Shown here in pieces: positions 42,136-51,139 of a stretch of DNA of 64,000 nucleotides. The notes under the pieces were generated by a model. That model searched no databases and was not told the origin of the DNA. It saw only the letters and a list, made by a program, of their open reading frames with translations. The DNA comes from Flavobacteriia bacterium (GTDB lineage Bacteria > Bacteroidota > Bacteroidia > Flavobacteriales_D > Crocinitomicaceae). The stretch lies in contig JACOTM010000035.1 in the NCBI GenBank assembly GCA_016178305.1, positions 56,673-120,672 of the forward strand, given 5' to 3'. Position numbers and translations under genes: made by a program. The number at the start of each line of letters is the position of its first letter. Within the stretch, counting starts at the first letter, position 1.

Positions 42136-43149
42136 TTAATCCTTATCCAACCAACCTCTTTTATAAAAATAAATTATCAAAGACAAAGAAATTACAAACA
42201 TTACTCCGATTACAATGTAATAACCATACTGATAACGAAGTTCGGGCATGTATTTAAAATTCATTCCATAAACACCAACAATAAATGTCAAAGGTATAAA
42301 CACAGCTGAAACGATTGTCAACAGCTTCATGATACGATTCATTTTTTGTCCTTGAACAGCATAATATAGATTTGTAAGACCATCTAAAATTTGCTTATTG
42401 ACATCTATTTCTTCTAAAACTGAAAGACAATTTTCTTTCAAATCTGTAAAATAATAATGGTTTTCATTTTCTAATAAGGGACTATTTGTCTTTTCCAATT
42501 GCGATGTTATATCTTTTAAAGGAAAAACAATTTTTCTTAATTCAATTAGTTTTCTTTTTTGAAGTTCAATCATTTTCAAAGTCTCACTAGTCGAATTATG
42601 AATCATTCTGGTTTCTAACTCTTCAATTGTTTCTGTAATGTGTTCTAAAACTTCAAAGTAGTTATCTATAATTGCTTCCAACATCCTGAAAAGTAAAAAA
42701 TCAGGTCCTTTCATTCGAATTTTTCCACGTTTTTTTTCAATTCGATCTCTTACATCAATAAAGTGATCGGAACTTTTTTGTTGAAATGAAATTAGATAAT
42801 GTTTACCTAAAATAAAAGATATTTGCTCTTGTTCTAAAATGAAAATATTCTTCTCATCAGGCAAGGCAGAACGCACTGAAAAAAAAAGGTAATTCGGATA
42901 TTCCTCTAATTTAGGTCGGTTTTTTTCTTTGTAAACATCTTCGACTGATAATTTATCAATCGCTAAAGATTCACAAAGCTTTTCAATATTTTCTCTATCT
43001 GAAATCCCATGATAATTCAACCAAACAACTTTATCAGCAGTAATTTCAGCAGAAACAAATTCTTGGGCAAAATATACTGGTGAATTTCTTGACAACAAAA
43101 AAAACTCTTTATCATATTTATATATTTGACATGTAAAATTGGAATCCAT
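42136..43149 (-). CDS. corA: CorA-family magnesium/cobalt transporter
   Basis: 337 residues. A large cytosolic N-terminal alpha/beta and helical domain, then two transmembrane helices at the C-terminus (about 280-300 and 310-330) with the selectivity motif GMN in VYGMNFKYMPE. Homopentameric Mg2+ (and Co2+, Ni2+) channel in the inner membrane. The last residues are basic (YFYKRGWLDK), as in the family. It lies 19 nt after the M42 peptidase gene in a four-gene run. Confidence 0.95.
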   Translation of the reverse strand: MDSNFTCQIYKYDKEFFLLSRNSPVYFAQEFVSAEITADKVVWLNYHGISDRENIEKLCESLAIDKLSVEDVYKEKNRPKLEEYPNYLFFSVRSALPDEKNIFILEQEQISFILGKHYLISFQQKSSDHFIDVRDRIEKKRGKIRMKGPDFLLFRMLEAIIDNYFEVLEHITETIEELETRMIHNSTSETLKMIELQKRKLIELRKIVFPLKDITSQLEKTNSPLLENENHYYFTDLKENCLSVLEEIDVNKQILDGLTNLYYAVQGQKMNRIMKLLTIVSAVFIPLTFIVGVYGMNFKYMPELRYQYGYYIVIGVMFVISLSLIIYFYKRGWLDKD

Positions 43150-43168
43150 TGAAATATTTTACTTAAAG

Positions 43169-44092
43169 TTATAATTTTTTCATTAATACTTTATACAATT
43201 TAACCATACACATAATATCATGCTTATAAACTAATTCTTCTGGAGAATGGACATAATTCTCTGGAGCCCCAATAAAACACCAATCAAAAGGCAAATCAGA
43301 TTTCTGTAATACCCCGCCATCACTTCCACCAGCAGACTCAACTTCTAATTGAAATTTAATCTCAGATTTTTTCGCAACTTCAATAATTTTGTTCAAAAAA
43401 GTTCTTCTTGGAATTCCACTATCCCTCATTGAGACAGCAACTCCTCCACCATGAACAACACCTTCTGTCACCCAGGTTATATCTGAAATCAACGCTTGTC
43501 TAACACCATATTTTTCATAAATATATTTCCCACAAAACCCAACTGAATTTCCTCCGTGTTCCTCATAAGTTGAAAAAACTATAATCCCATTTTCTAAATC
43601 CTTTGCCACTTTCAAAGCACTCCAAATACCTAAACGGTTATCCATATAGGGCGATTGTACATATTCATCTGTTTCTCTAAAATTAGGTTTAAAAGTTAAA
43701 TTTGTCCCTCTTTCAATTTCTCTATCAAAAACATATTGCAATTCTTTATATCCCTCTTCATCTTCAAAAACCAACAATTCTGTTTCGATTTCTCCTTGAC
43801 TATCCGAGCCAACTAATTGAATTCCTTCTTCAATTTTAGGACCACCAATTTTAATCAAGTTTTTTCCATACCCAACCGTAAATCCAATAGAATCCATGTG
43901 TGCAAAAATGGCTGTTGTAGGATTACCAAACACAAGCATTAAAGTATCTTGGAATTCATCTCCAAAAATCATTTGTGGCTGTACTTTCCATTTTTTCTGT
44001 TCTTTTCGAACATAATTAATAATAAAATCTCTAACTGCTTTTTCATCTCCCGATGTGCCACGTACTTCTACTAACTGCTTTAATAACTTCAT
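43169..44092 (-). CDS. M42-family aminopeptidase
   Basis: 307 residues of the M42 glutamyl-aminopeptidase/cellulase-M type. Visible metal ligands and motifs: FAHMDSIGFTV, YMDNRLGIWSALKVAKDL, STYEEHGG with the catalytic Glu, SDITW, and SAGGSDGGVLQ. It should be a dinuclear zinc or cobalt dodecameric peptidase acting on cytosolic peptides. It starts 1 nt after the YigZ stop, so translation is coupled. Substrate specificity cannot be read from the sequence. Confidence 0.9.
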   Translation of the reverse strand: MKLLKQLVEVRGTSGDEKAVRDFIINYVRKEQKKWKVQPQMIFGDEFQDTLMLVFGNPTTAIFAHMDSIGFTVGYGKNLIKIGGPKIEEGIQLVGSDSQGEIETELLVFEDEEGYKELQYVFDREIERGTNLTFKPNFRETDEYVQSPYMDNRLGIWSALKVAKDLENGIIVFSTYEEHGGNSVGFCGKYIYEKYGVRQALISDITWVTEGVVHGGGVAVSMRDSGIPRRTFLNKIIEVAKKSEIKFQLEVESAGGSDGGVLQKSDLPFDWCFIGAPENYVHSPEELVYKHDIMCMVKLYKVLMKKL

Positions 44093-44093
44093 T

Positions 44094-44708
44094 TTAATAT
44101 ATTCCTAATAATTGAATTTCAACAGAATTGAATTCGGATAAATTTTCTTTCAATATTTCCTTTCTATGGAGAGGGAGATTTAATTTTAACTGGCAATCTA
44201 ATTCAAAAATCTGCTCATGAATAACTAAATTATGTTGCTTAACGAGACTCATAATCGAAGGCATATCTTTGTAATCAAATTTCAATTGTATCCATTCAAA
44301 AATTTCTTTTTCAATCAAGTTCGCATTTTCTAAAGCATCTTTAGCTGCCGTTTTATATGCTGTTATTAATCCACCAACTCCTAATTTTGTTCCTCCGAAA
44401 TATCGAACAACTCCGATTAAAATATTGGTCAGATCAAAAGACTGAATTTGTCCTAGAATTGGTATTCCTGCAGAATTATTTGGTTCTCCATCGTCATTCG
44501 CCCTATAAACATCTTGGTTAACTCCAAAACGATAGGCATAACAAACATGTCTAGCTTGATGATTCGCTTTTCGCCAATTCTCCAAATGAATTTTAGCCTC
44601 TTCTTCCGAATAACATGGAATGGCATAAGCGATAAATTTAGAACCTTTTTCCTTATACAATCCTTCTGACAATTCAGCAACTGTTCTATATGTTGATTTT
44701 AATTCCAA
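44094..44708 (-). CDS. YigZ/IMPACT (UPF0029) family protein
   Basis: 204 residues with the UPF0029 core: GSKFIAYAIPCYSEEEAK, HQARHVCYAYRFG, DDGEPNNSAGIPILGQ, IGVVRYFGGTKLGVGGLITAYK. The eukaryotic relative IMPACT acts in translation control, and bacterial YigZ binds nucleotide-like ligands; the function is not firmly set. It heads a run of four minus-strand genes (YigZ, M42, corA, lipoprotein) close behind the dnaA terminator. Confidence 0.93.
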   Translation of the reverse strand: MELKSTYRTVAELSEGLYKEKGSKFIAYAIPCYSEEEAKIHLENWRKANHQARHVCYAYRFGVNQDVYRANDDGEPNNSAGIPILGQIQSFDLTNILIGVVRYFGGTKLGVGGLITAYKTAAKDALENANLIEKEIFEWIQLKFDYKDMPSIMSLVKQHNLVIHEQIFELDCQLKLNLPLHRKEILKENLSEFNSVEIQLLGIY

Positions 44709-44742
44709 AAAGTAAAACGCGAAATTCGAGTGTAATGATTTT

Positions 44743-44776
44743 AAAACAAGAAAGCCACTCTCTACGAATGGCTTTC
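44743..44776 (-). terminator. Terminator after dnaA
   Basis: GAAAGCCA (44750-44757) pairs with TGGCTTTC (44769-44776). On the minus strand TTGTTTTAAAA follows, so dnaA transcription ends here, 6 nt past its stop. Confidence 0.75.
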
Positions 44777-44782
44777 AGTATA

Positions 44783-46213
44783 TTATTGAATGGTCAATTT
44801 TTTTTCTAAATCTTCTAGATAAACTTTAAATTGTTTATCCGTTTCAGAAAGATTCAAGACTGTTCTACAGGCGTGTAATACAGTTGCATGATCTTTTCCT
44901 CCACAATGTGAACCAATATTTGCCAAAGAAGATTTTGTCATTTTTTTAGAGAAGAACATTGCGATTTGTCTCGCTTGAACCACTTCTCTTTTTCTTGTTT
45001 TTGATTTTAGCATTTCAATTGGTAAATCGAAATAATCACAAACAACTTTTTGTATATATTCAATTGATACTTCGCGAGCTGTATTTTTCACGAATTTATC
45101 AACCATTTGTTTTGCTAATTCAATAGTAATCGCTTTTTTATTTAAAGATGCTTGAGCTAAAAGAGTATTTAAAGCACCTTCCATTTCTCTCACATTTGTA
45201 TTGATACTATAAGCTAAATATTCAACAACATCTTTCGGCAATTCGATACCGTTTCCGTACATTTTCTTTTCCAATATCGCTATTCGTGTCTCTAATTCTG
45301 GCGTTCCTAAATCAGCCGACAATCCCCATTTGAATCGAGACAACAAACGTTGCTCCATTCCTTGCATTTCAACAGGTGGTTTATCAGATGTTAAGATAAT
45401 TTGTTTTCCATTTTGATGTAAATGATTGAAGATATGAAAGAAAACATCTTGTGTTTTTTCTTTACCCGCAAAAAACTGTACGTCATCAATAATTAATACA
45501 TCTATCATTTGATAGAAATGAATAAAATCATTTGTTGATTGATTTTTTATAGCATCAATAAACTGATGTGCGAATTTTTCAGAACCAACATATAAAACTG
45601 TTTTGTTTGGAAATTGGTTTTTAATAGAAATACCTATCGCATGTGCTAAATGTGTTTTTCCTAGTCCCACTCCTCCATAAATCAACAATGGATTAAATGC
45701 AGTTCCTCCAGGTTTATTTGCAACAGCAAAACCAGAAGCTCGAGCCAATCGATTACAATCACCTTCTACAAAATTTTCAAAAGAATAAGATGGATTCAAA
45801 TTAGATTCTACATTTACTTTCTTTAATCCAGGAATTATAAATGGGTTTCTAATTTGATTTTCACTTAAATTTAAAGGCATTGAAACAGGTGCATTTTTCA
45901 ATTCTTTTTTATTTAGAGCTGGCAATTTAACCGTATAAGGCGTTGAGTTTGTACTGTTATTTTCCATAACAATACTGTATTCCAATCTTCCTTCAGATCC
46001 TAATTCTTTTTGAATTACTTTCTTCAATAAAGTAATATAATTTTCTTCCAACCATTCATAAAAGAAATGTGAAGGAACCTGAATTGTTAGAATATTCTCC
46101 TCTAACTTCACGGGAATGATAGGCTCAAACCATGTTTTAAAAGCTTGTAAAGAAATATTATCTTTAATTACTTTTAAACATGCATTCCATGCGCTTTCAT
46201 GTGTATTACTCAT
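44783..46213 (-). CDS. dnaA: Chromosomal replication initiator protein
   Basis: 476 residues in the standard DnaA order: domain I (1-85, AWNACLKVIKDNI), linker II, AAA+ domain III with Walker A GGVGLGKTHLAHAIG (near 186), Walker B VLIIDDVQFFAG and sensor residues, then domain IV with the DnaA-box signature CGGKDHATVLHACRTV near 450. It binds DnaA boxes at oriC and opens the duplex. The divergent 354-nt upstream region shows no consensus TTATCCACA box, so an origin directly next to dnaA is not supported here. Confidence 0.97.
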   Translation of the reverse strand: MSNTHESAWNACLKVIKDNISLQAFKTWFEPIIPVKLEENILTIQVPSHFFYEWLEENYITLLKKVIQKELGSEGRLEYSIVMENNSTNSTPYTVKLPALNKKELKNAPVSMPLNLSENQIRNPFIIPGLKKVNVESNLNPSYSFENFVEGDCNRLARASGFAVANKPGGTAFNPLLIYGGVGLGKTHLAHAIGISIKNQFPNKTVLYVGSEKFAHQFIDAIKNQSTNDFIHFYQMIDVLIIDDVQFFAGKEKTQDVFFHIFNHLHQNGKQIILTSDKPPVEMQGMEQRLLSRFKWGLSADLGTPELETRIAILEKKMYGNGIELPKDVVEYLAYSINTNVREMEGALNTLLAQASLNKKAITIELAKQMVDKFVKNTAREVSIEYIQKVVCDYFDLPIEMLKSKTRKREVVQARQIAMFFSKKMTKSSLANIGSHCGGKDHATVLHACRTVLNLSETDKQFKVYLEDLEKKLTIQ

Positions 46214-46567
46214 CGAATTATTACTTTTAGTAAATAGTTATTAACTTGTATATTTTAAAACTTTTTATCATCTATAAATCAGCACCTAAGACAATAATTA
46301 GTTGTGTCGTTTTCACAGATACAAATATTTACATAAAAAAGTTTAAAAAAAAATCGTTTTGCTATTGTTATTCTAAAATCTTTTACTTGTATAAAAAATA
46401 AATTTTTATTATTCTTTCTAAACAATTGAAAAAGATAACCATTAGGGACTTCGAGTTAAAATTTTACTTTTTTATCTTTTTTCGAAATAAAAAAAGTGCT
46501 ATTTTAATAGTTAATAAAGTTACAAAAAATATATCATTTATATATCTTTGATTAAATATAAAAAGTC
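46214..46567. other. Gene-free AT-rich divergent promoter region of dnaA
   Basis: 354 nt between dnaA and the thioesterase gene hold no reading frame worth calling and no consensus DnaA box on either strand. TATCTTTG at 46543-46550 is a good -7 box for the thioesterase gene. Several poly-A/T runs are present. I see no other structured signal. Confidence 0.6.
46543..46550 (+). promoter_or_regulatory. -7 promoter box of the thioesterase gene
   Basis: TATCTTTG matches TAnnTTTG, 18 nt upstream of the ATG at 46568. Confidence 0.5.
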
Positions 46568-46990
46568 ATGAAAGTAAATTTTGCCCATACAACCCAAATA
46601 AGAGTCCGTTATGGCGAAACAGATCAAATGGGGTATTGTTATTACGGCAATTATGCGCAATATTTTGAAGTTGGTCGTGTGGAAGCATTACGATCTATCG
46701 GCATGAGTTATAAAGACATGGAAAAATCTGGAATTATGCTTCCTGTTTCTGAATTTTATGTGAAATACTGCAAACCTGCTCTTTATGATGATCATTTAAA
46801 TATCAAAACAGTAATAACGGAACTGAAAGGTGCTCGCTTATTTTTTGATTATGAGATTACAAACGAAAGTAATGAAGTAATCTCAACGGCTCAAACTATT
46901 TTAGTTTTTGTATCAAAAGAAAATATGAAACCTGTTTTACCTCCAAATTCTTTTGTTCAACTAATTGAAAAATACGATGTCTCTATTTAA
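46568..46990 (+). CDS. Hotdog-fold acyl-CoA thioesterase (4HBT)
   Basis: 140 residues. A 4-hydroxybenzoyl-CoA thioesterase-type hotdog enzyme: RVRYGETDQMGYCYYGNYAQYFEVGR carries the catalytic Asp in ETDQMGY (cited in part), followed by VEALRSIGMSYKDMEKSGI. Typical of the YbgC group that hydrolyses short-chain or branched acyl-CoA. The stop overlaps the start of the next gene by 14 nt, so the two are coupled. Substrate not known. Confidence 0.9.
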   Translation: MKVNFAHTTQIRVRYGETDQMGYCYYGNYAQYFEVGRVEALRSIGMSYKDMEKSGIMLPVSEFYVKYCKPALYDDHLNIKTVITELKGARLFFDYEITNESNEVISTAQTILVFVSKENMKPVLPPNSFVQLIEKYDVSI

Positions 46991-47948
46991 TTTTAAACCA
47001 TATTCGAACGCAATCATTGAAAATTATTTATCAATTCGAGAAGGTGAAACAAAAATTGGCCAAACTTGTTCTTTCAATTACGATGACAAGCAAGTTAAAT
47101 ATGTGATTATTGGTATTTCAGAAGATTTAGGACCTCAAGCAAATTTTGGATTTGAAGGCTCTAAAAATGCTTTCAATGCTTTCATTAAAAGATTTGTAAA
47201 TATTCAAGATAATCGGTTTTTAAACGGTGAATACATTTGTATTTATGGTGAAATTGAACCGTTAATTCAATTTAACAATATCTTCCAAACTAGAGAAAAT
47301 ATAGCAAATCTGGACAAATATATACAACAGATTATCGCCCCCATAATCAAAGCGGGTAAAATTCCCATTGTAATTGGTGGCGGTCATAACAACGCATACC
47401 CTTTAATAAATGCAAGCAGTGAATTTTTAAAAGATTCTATCAATGTAATTAATCTTGATCCACATGCCGATTGTAGAGCAATTGAAGGAAGACATAGTGG
47501 CAACCCTTTTTCTTATGCGCAATTAAAAGGTACTCTGAATCATTACACTGTTTTAGGCTTACATCAACAATACAATAACGAAACCTTATATGAATATTTA
47601 GATGAAATGAAATTTCAATATACGTTTTTTGAAGATTATTTATTTAATGAACGATCTTTAAAACAAGACATAGAACATTTCATGCATATTTCTTCGAAAA
47701 AACATATTGGTATCGAATTAGATTTAGACACCATAGCCTTTATGCCTACATCTGCTTTTACGCCAAGTGGATTCACAGTAGAGCAAGCAAGAAATTACAT
47801 ACACGCTATTGCTAAATCTCCAATGATTTCATATTTACATATCCCCGAAGGATCTCCTCAAAATAGTTATGAAGAAAAAGTAGTTGGTAAAACGATCGCA
47901 TATTTGGTTACTGATTTTATTAAATCAAATCATCAGTTGAACATCTAA
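46977..47948 (+). CDS. Formimidoylglutamase / arginase-family hydrolase
   Basis: About 323 residues of the ureohydrolase fold. Metal ligands are in place: GGGHNNAYPLINA (His), NLDPHADCR (Asp, His, Asp) and GIELDLDTIAF (Asp pair). The usual GG-D/G-H-S/D is GGGHNN here, matching formimidoylglutamase-like members more than arginase. It could release formamide from formimidoylglutamate in histidine degradation, but no hut genes are near. The start at 46977 (MSLFNFKPYS) is preferred to 46965, which overlaps more of the upstream gene. Assignment by family. Confidence 0.82.
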   Translation: MSLFNFKPYSNAIIENYLSIREGETKIGQTCSFNYDDKQVKYVIIGISEDLGPQANFGFEGSKNAFNAFIKRFVNIQDNRFLNGEYICIYGEIEPLIQFNNIFQTRENIANLDKYIQQIIAPIIKAGKIPIVIGGGHNNAYPLINASSEFLKDSINVINLDPHADCRAIEGRHSGNPFSYAQLKGTLNHYTVLGLHQQYNNETLYEYLDEMKFQYTFFEDYLFNERSLKQDIEHFMHISSKKHIGIELDLDTIAFMPTSAFTPSGFTVEQARNYIHAIAKSPMISYLHIPEGSPQNSYEEKVVGKTIAYLVTDFIKSNHQLNI

Positions 47949-48050
47949 AATATTATTCGCAAAAAAAATTAGTCAGATTCTTCTTCAAAATTATTTACAA
48001 TTCAAAAAAATATTATATATTTAGGATATACTGAAATTAATCTCAAATAA

Positions 48051-50285
48051 ATGAGTTTTGTAAATTTTATAAAATCCTTTTTTCCCTTCCAATTATTAAT
48101 TGGTCATTTAAAGCACAATCTTTTGGCGGTGTTATATTGGCTTATATTATTTTTAATTGTTACTAATAATTTTGGTTCAGCTTATGGAGTTCCTTTATTA
48201 TTTTATTCGCCAGAATACTTAGGAGAAGTTACTCATTGGTCCTTTTTCCTTATTGGATTTGCTGTTGGAGGATTTATTATTGGATTTAATACTTATAGCT
48301 ATATTAAGCTCGGTCCAAACTATCCGTTTTTAATAGTTGTAACGAAACCATTTTTAAAATTTTGTTTAAATAACTTTATTATTCCTTTTATATTCAATAT
48401 TGTTTACATCGTAAACTTCAGCAGTTTTCAAATTAATGAAGAACATTCTTCTGTATCTCAGGTAATTGTATATATTCTGTTTTACATCGCGGGGATGATG
48501 ATTTTCTTCCTATTTTCATTGTTCTATTTTTTCCCAGGCAAAAATAAAATTTTTTCGATTGTCAAAAAACATGAACCAGAAATATTATATCGTACAAAAC
48601 CTATTAATTCAATTTTTCATAAAACTAAAAAATGGTATGATGTTTTTCAGCATGTGGGTGAGAAATCATATATTTATATTGGCAAAAATTTAAATTTCTT
48701 TTCCAGTAGAAGTGTAACGCATTTGGAACAAGATATTATCGAAAAAGTTTTTGCAAAAAACAGAGTAAACACATCTATTTTCGAATTAATCACAATTGTT
48801 TCATTCTTCATCCTTGGTTGTTTTAGAGATTTTCCAATTTTTAAAATGCCAGCAGCTATGAGTTTTATCTTGTTATTAACCATTATATTAATGCTATTTA
48901 GCGCTTTGCTTTCATGGTTACATCGTTGGACATATCCATTTATGATAATCATATTTATGCTAATGGATTATTTGAGTATTCACACCGTTGTTTTTAATTA
49001 TAAAAACTATGCGTATGGACTTCGATACAATAAAGAATATTATCAAGAATATAGTATAAAAAACATTGAAAAAACAAATATCAATAACAGTTCCGAATCA
49101 AAAACATATCATTCATACCTCAAAATCCTTGAAAATTGGAAGAAAAACACCAATAAAGACAAACCTAAACTTGTAATTATTAATACATCTGGCGGAGGCT
49201 CAAGAAGTGCTTTATGGACATATATTGTGCTCCAAAAAGCAAATGCAACTCTAAATGGTCAATTACTAAAACACACTCAATTAATAACAGGGGCATCTGG
49301 AGGAATGGTTGGGGCTGCTTATTTTAGAGAAGTTTATTTGAGATATAAAAAAGGTGAAATTTCAAATATGCAGGCAGGTATTTATAAACAAAATATTGCG
49401 AAAGATTTACTAAACAAACTCTTTTTTACAGCATCAACCAATGACATATTCTTCAGGTATCAAAAAACGAAAATAAATGGTATTTCTTACCCTAAAGATC
49501 GTGGATTTTCATTTGAAGAACAGTTTCACGAAAATACAAACCATTTTTTAGATCATGATTTAGGTTATTATAAAAAGTATGAAGATGAAGGAATGATTCC
49601 TGTTATGATTTTTAGTCCAACAATTATCAATGATGGCCGAAGATTATTAATGTCATCACAATCTCTTACATTTTTAACAGAATCCAAAGGAGGACCAGTC
49701 AGTATGTCTAATTCTTATGAAATATTAGATTATCAAAACTTCTTTAAAAACAATCGACCAAATGACATTCGTTTCTCAACGGTTATTAGAATTCAAGCAA
49801 CGTTCCCTTTTATTTTACCAATGGTCACAATGCCTACAAAACCTGAAATACAATTAATGGATGCAGGTATGCGGGATAACTACGGAGTTAAAAATATGAT
49901 GGAGTTTTTAAATGTAATGCAAAATTGGATTGCTGAAAACACTTCCGGTGTTGTCATAATTCAAGTGAGAGATACAAAAAAAGTTTTAAATGATGAAGTA
50001 TATCATCAAGTCTCAATGTCAGATAAATTATCCCTCCCTTTTGATAATATGTATCGAAATTTCACTAGAACACAAGATTTTGATCAAGAAGAGTTGATGA
50101 AAGTGAGCGTCGGCAATTACAAATTTCCAGTCAATTTACTTTCCTTTAATTTAAGAGAAAATAAAAGCGATCATATATCACTTTCGTGGCATTTAACCAA
50201 AGATGAAAAACAGAAAATTGAAAAAGCTTTTATGAGTCTTCAAAATCAAACAACCTTAAGAGAATTGGGTAAATTACTCGAATAA
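48051..50285 (+). CDS. Membrane-anchored patatin-like phospholipase
   Basis: 744 residues. The N-terminal 300 have about seven transmembrane helices in two groups (about 20-45, 62-85, 100-130, 135-165, 240-262, 268-290, 295-318). The C-terminal 370-744 is a patatin hydrolase: oxyanion loop GGGSRSALW (from Gly381), nucleophile Ser416 in GASGG, and catalytic Asp604 in DAGMRDNYG. It would hydrolyse acyl lipids at the inner membrane. Long membrane-spanning patatins are known in Bacteroidota but their role is not. Monocistronic, followed by a repeat region. Confidence 0.88.
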   Translation: MSFVNFIKSFFPFQLLIGHLKHNLLAVLYWLILFLIVTNNFGSAYGVPLLFYSPEYLGEVTHWSFFLIGFAVGGFIIGFNTYSYIKLGPNYPFLIVVTKPFLKFCLNNFIIPFIFNIVYIVNFSSFQINEEHSSVSQVIVYILFYIAGMMIFFLFSLFYFFPGKNKIFSIVKKHEPEILYRTKPINSIFHKTKKWYDVFQHVGEKSYIYIGKNLNFFSSRSVTHLEQDIIEKVFAKNRVNTSIFELITIVSFFILGCFRDFPIFKMPAAMSFILLLTIILMLFSALLSWLHRWTYPFMIIIFMLMDYLSIHTVVFNYKNYAYGLRYNKEYYQEYSIKNIEKTNINNSSESKTYHSYLKILENWKKNTNKDKPKLVIINTSGGGSRSALWTYIVLQKANATLNGQLLKHTQLITGASGGMVGAAYFREVYLRYKKGEISNMQAGIYKQNIAKDLLNKLFFTASTNDIFFRYQKTKINGISYPKDRGFSFEEQFHENTNHFLDHDLGYYKKYEDEGMIPVMIFSPTIINDGRRLLMSSQSLTFLTESKGGPVSMSNSYEILDYQNFFKNNRPNDIRFSTVIRIQATFPFILPMVTMPTKPEIQLMDAGMRDNYGVKNMMEFLNVMQNWIAENTSGVVIIQVRDTKKVLNDEVYHQVSMSDKLSLPFDNMYRNFTRTQDFDQEELMKVSVGNYKFPVNLLSFNLRENKSDHISLSWHLTKDEKQKIEKAFMSLQNQTTLRELGKLLE

Positions 50286-50710
50286 ACTCAATATTTAACA
50301 GGAACGATTAGTAACCTCAGAGTTCGATTAATATTTTACACTCAGATTTTAATTAAATTTGAAAGGACAAGGCGTGTTTTCGTAGGTTTAAACGCGATGG
50401 CTTGAATCTATAAAGGAGCTAAATCAAAGATAACATGACTACCCTTTTGAATTTAATTGAAAAACTTTTTGTATTTCACCTAAAAAAAGTGATTTATACC
50501 GATTGACCTTTGATAATACTGGAATAAAATTCCAAATTAATCAAAGCATATCAGCATTATACCTGAAAAATATACTGGTAAATTCAAAGTAAAAATGGCA
50601 TTACTTCTTAAAAGTCCTTTGAAATAGCCCGCTATTCCTTCTAGCCTTTTAATCGTAACTCACTATTTTAGGTGATCCGAATGCCAAATTTTAATCGAAT
50701 TCAGGTTATA
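50286..50710. repeat. Gene-free region framed by inverted copies of the TTTTAATCGAAYTCAGG repeat
   Basis: About 480 nt without a gene separate the patatin gene from the response regulator. CAGAGTTCGATTAATATTTTA (50319-50339, in part) on the left is the inverted partner of AATTTTAATCGAATTCAGG (50684-50702) on the right. A related palindrome is at 33962-34016. The inner part has no long reading frame in any direction. It may be a decayed or non-autonomous element; no terminal duplication is evident. Confidence 0.45.
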
Positions 50711-50711
50711 A

Positions 50712-50751
50712 ATTCAAAAATCTCAGCATAAGTACGCTGAGATTTTTGAAT
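50712..50751. terminator. Strong bidirectional terminator before the receiver gene
   Basis: ATTCAAAAATCTCAGC (50712-50727) is perfectly complementary to GCTGAGATTTTTGAAT (50736-50751) with an 8-nt loop. It ends the NO-phosphorelay gene run on the minus strand (stop at 50768). Confidence 0.88.
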
Positions 50752-50767
50752 GGGATATTGTCATTAA

Positions 50768-51127
50768 TTATAAAACATATTCATTTATCTTTTGAAGCAA
50801 TACATCGTAATTAATCGGTTTCAAATAATAATCTACCGCTCCTAAACTGAGTGATTGTAAAACAATATCTGTGTTATCAAAAGATGAAATGACAATGACT
50901 GGAATTTTTTTATCATGAAATATTTTGATATAGCTTAATAAATCGAGGCCATTCAAATCTGGCATATTAATATCACTGATAATTAAATCAATTTTATCGC
51001 GTTGAACAATATCAATAGCTGAAAAACCATTATCTGCTGTCACAATATCCTGATAACCTGAATTTTCTAATTTATTCTTCAATGCTTTAATTATCATTAT
51101 ATCATCATCTATAATTAATATTTTCAT
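50768..51127 (-). CDS. Single-domain response regulator (CheY-like receiver)
   Basis: 119 residues, a receiver domain alone: acidic triad DDD at 7-9, phosphorylated Asp52 in LIISDINMP, Ser and Lys switch residues (VISSFD, LKPIN). No output domain. It is the last of five minus-strand genes (H-NOX, hybrid kinase, Hpt, anchored receiver, this one), 12 nt after the anchored receiver, so it is a probable terminal acceptor or shuttle of the same phosphorelay. Confidence 0.93.
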   Translation of the reverse strand: MKILIIDDDIMIIKALKNKLENSGYQDIVTADNGFSAIDIVQRDKIDLIISDINMPDLNGLDLLSYIKIFHDKKIPVIVISSFDNTDIVLQSLSLGAVDYYLKPINYDVLLQKINEYVL

Positions 51128-51139
51128 GATTTCTATCTT

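Noticed and set aside
46214..46567. Origin of replication next to dnaA
   Set aside because: No TTATCCACA-like box on either strand and no repeated 13-mers, only poly-A/T. Proximity to dnaA is not enough.
46977..47948. Histidine-degradation operon link between the formimidoylglutamase-like gene and the his operon
   Set aside because: No hutH, hutU or hutI gene nearby and nearly 38 kb away from the his genes.
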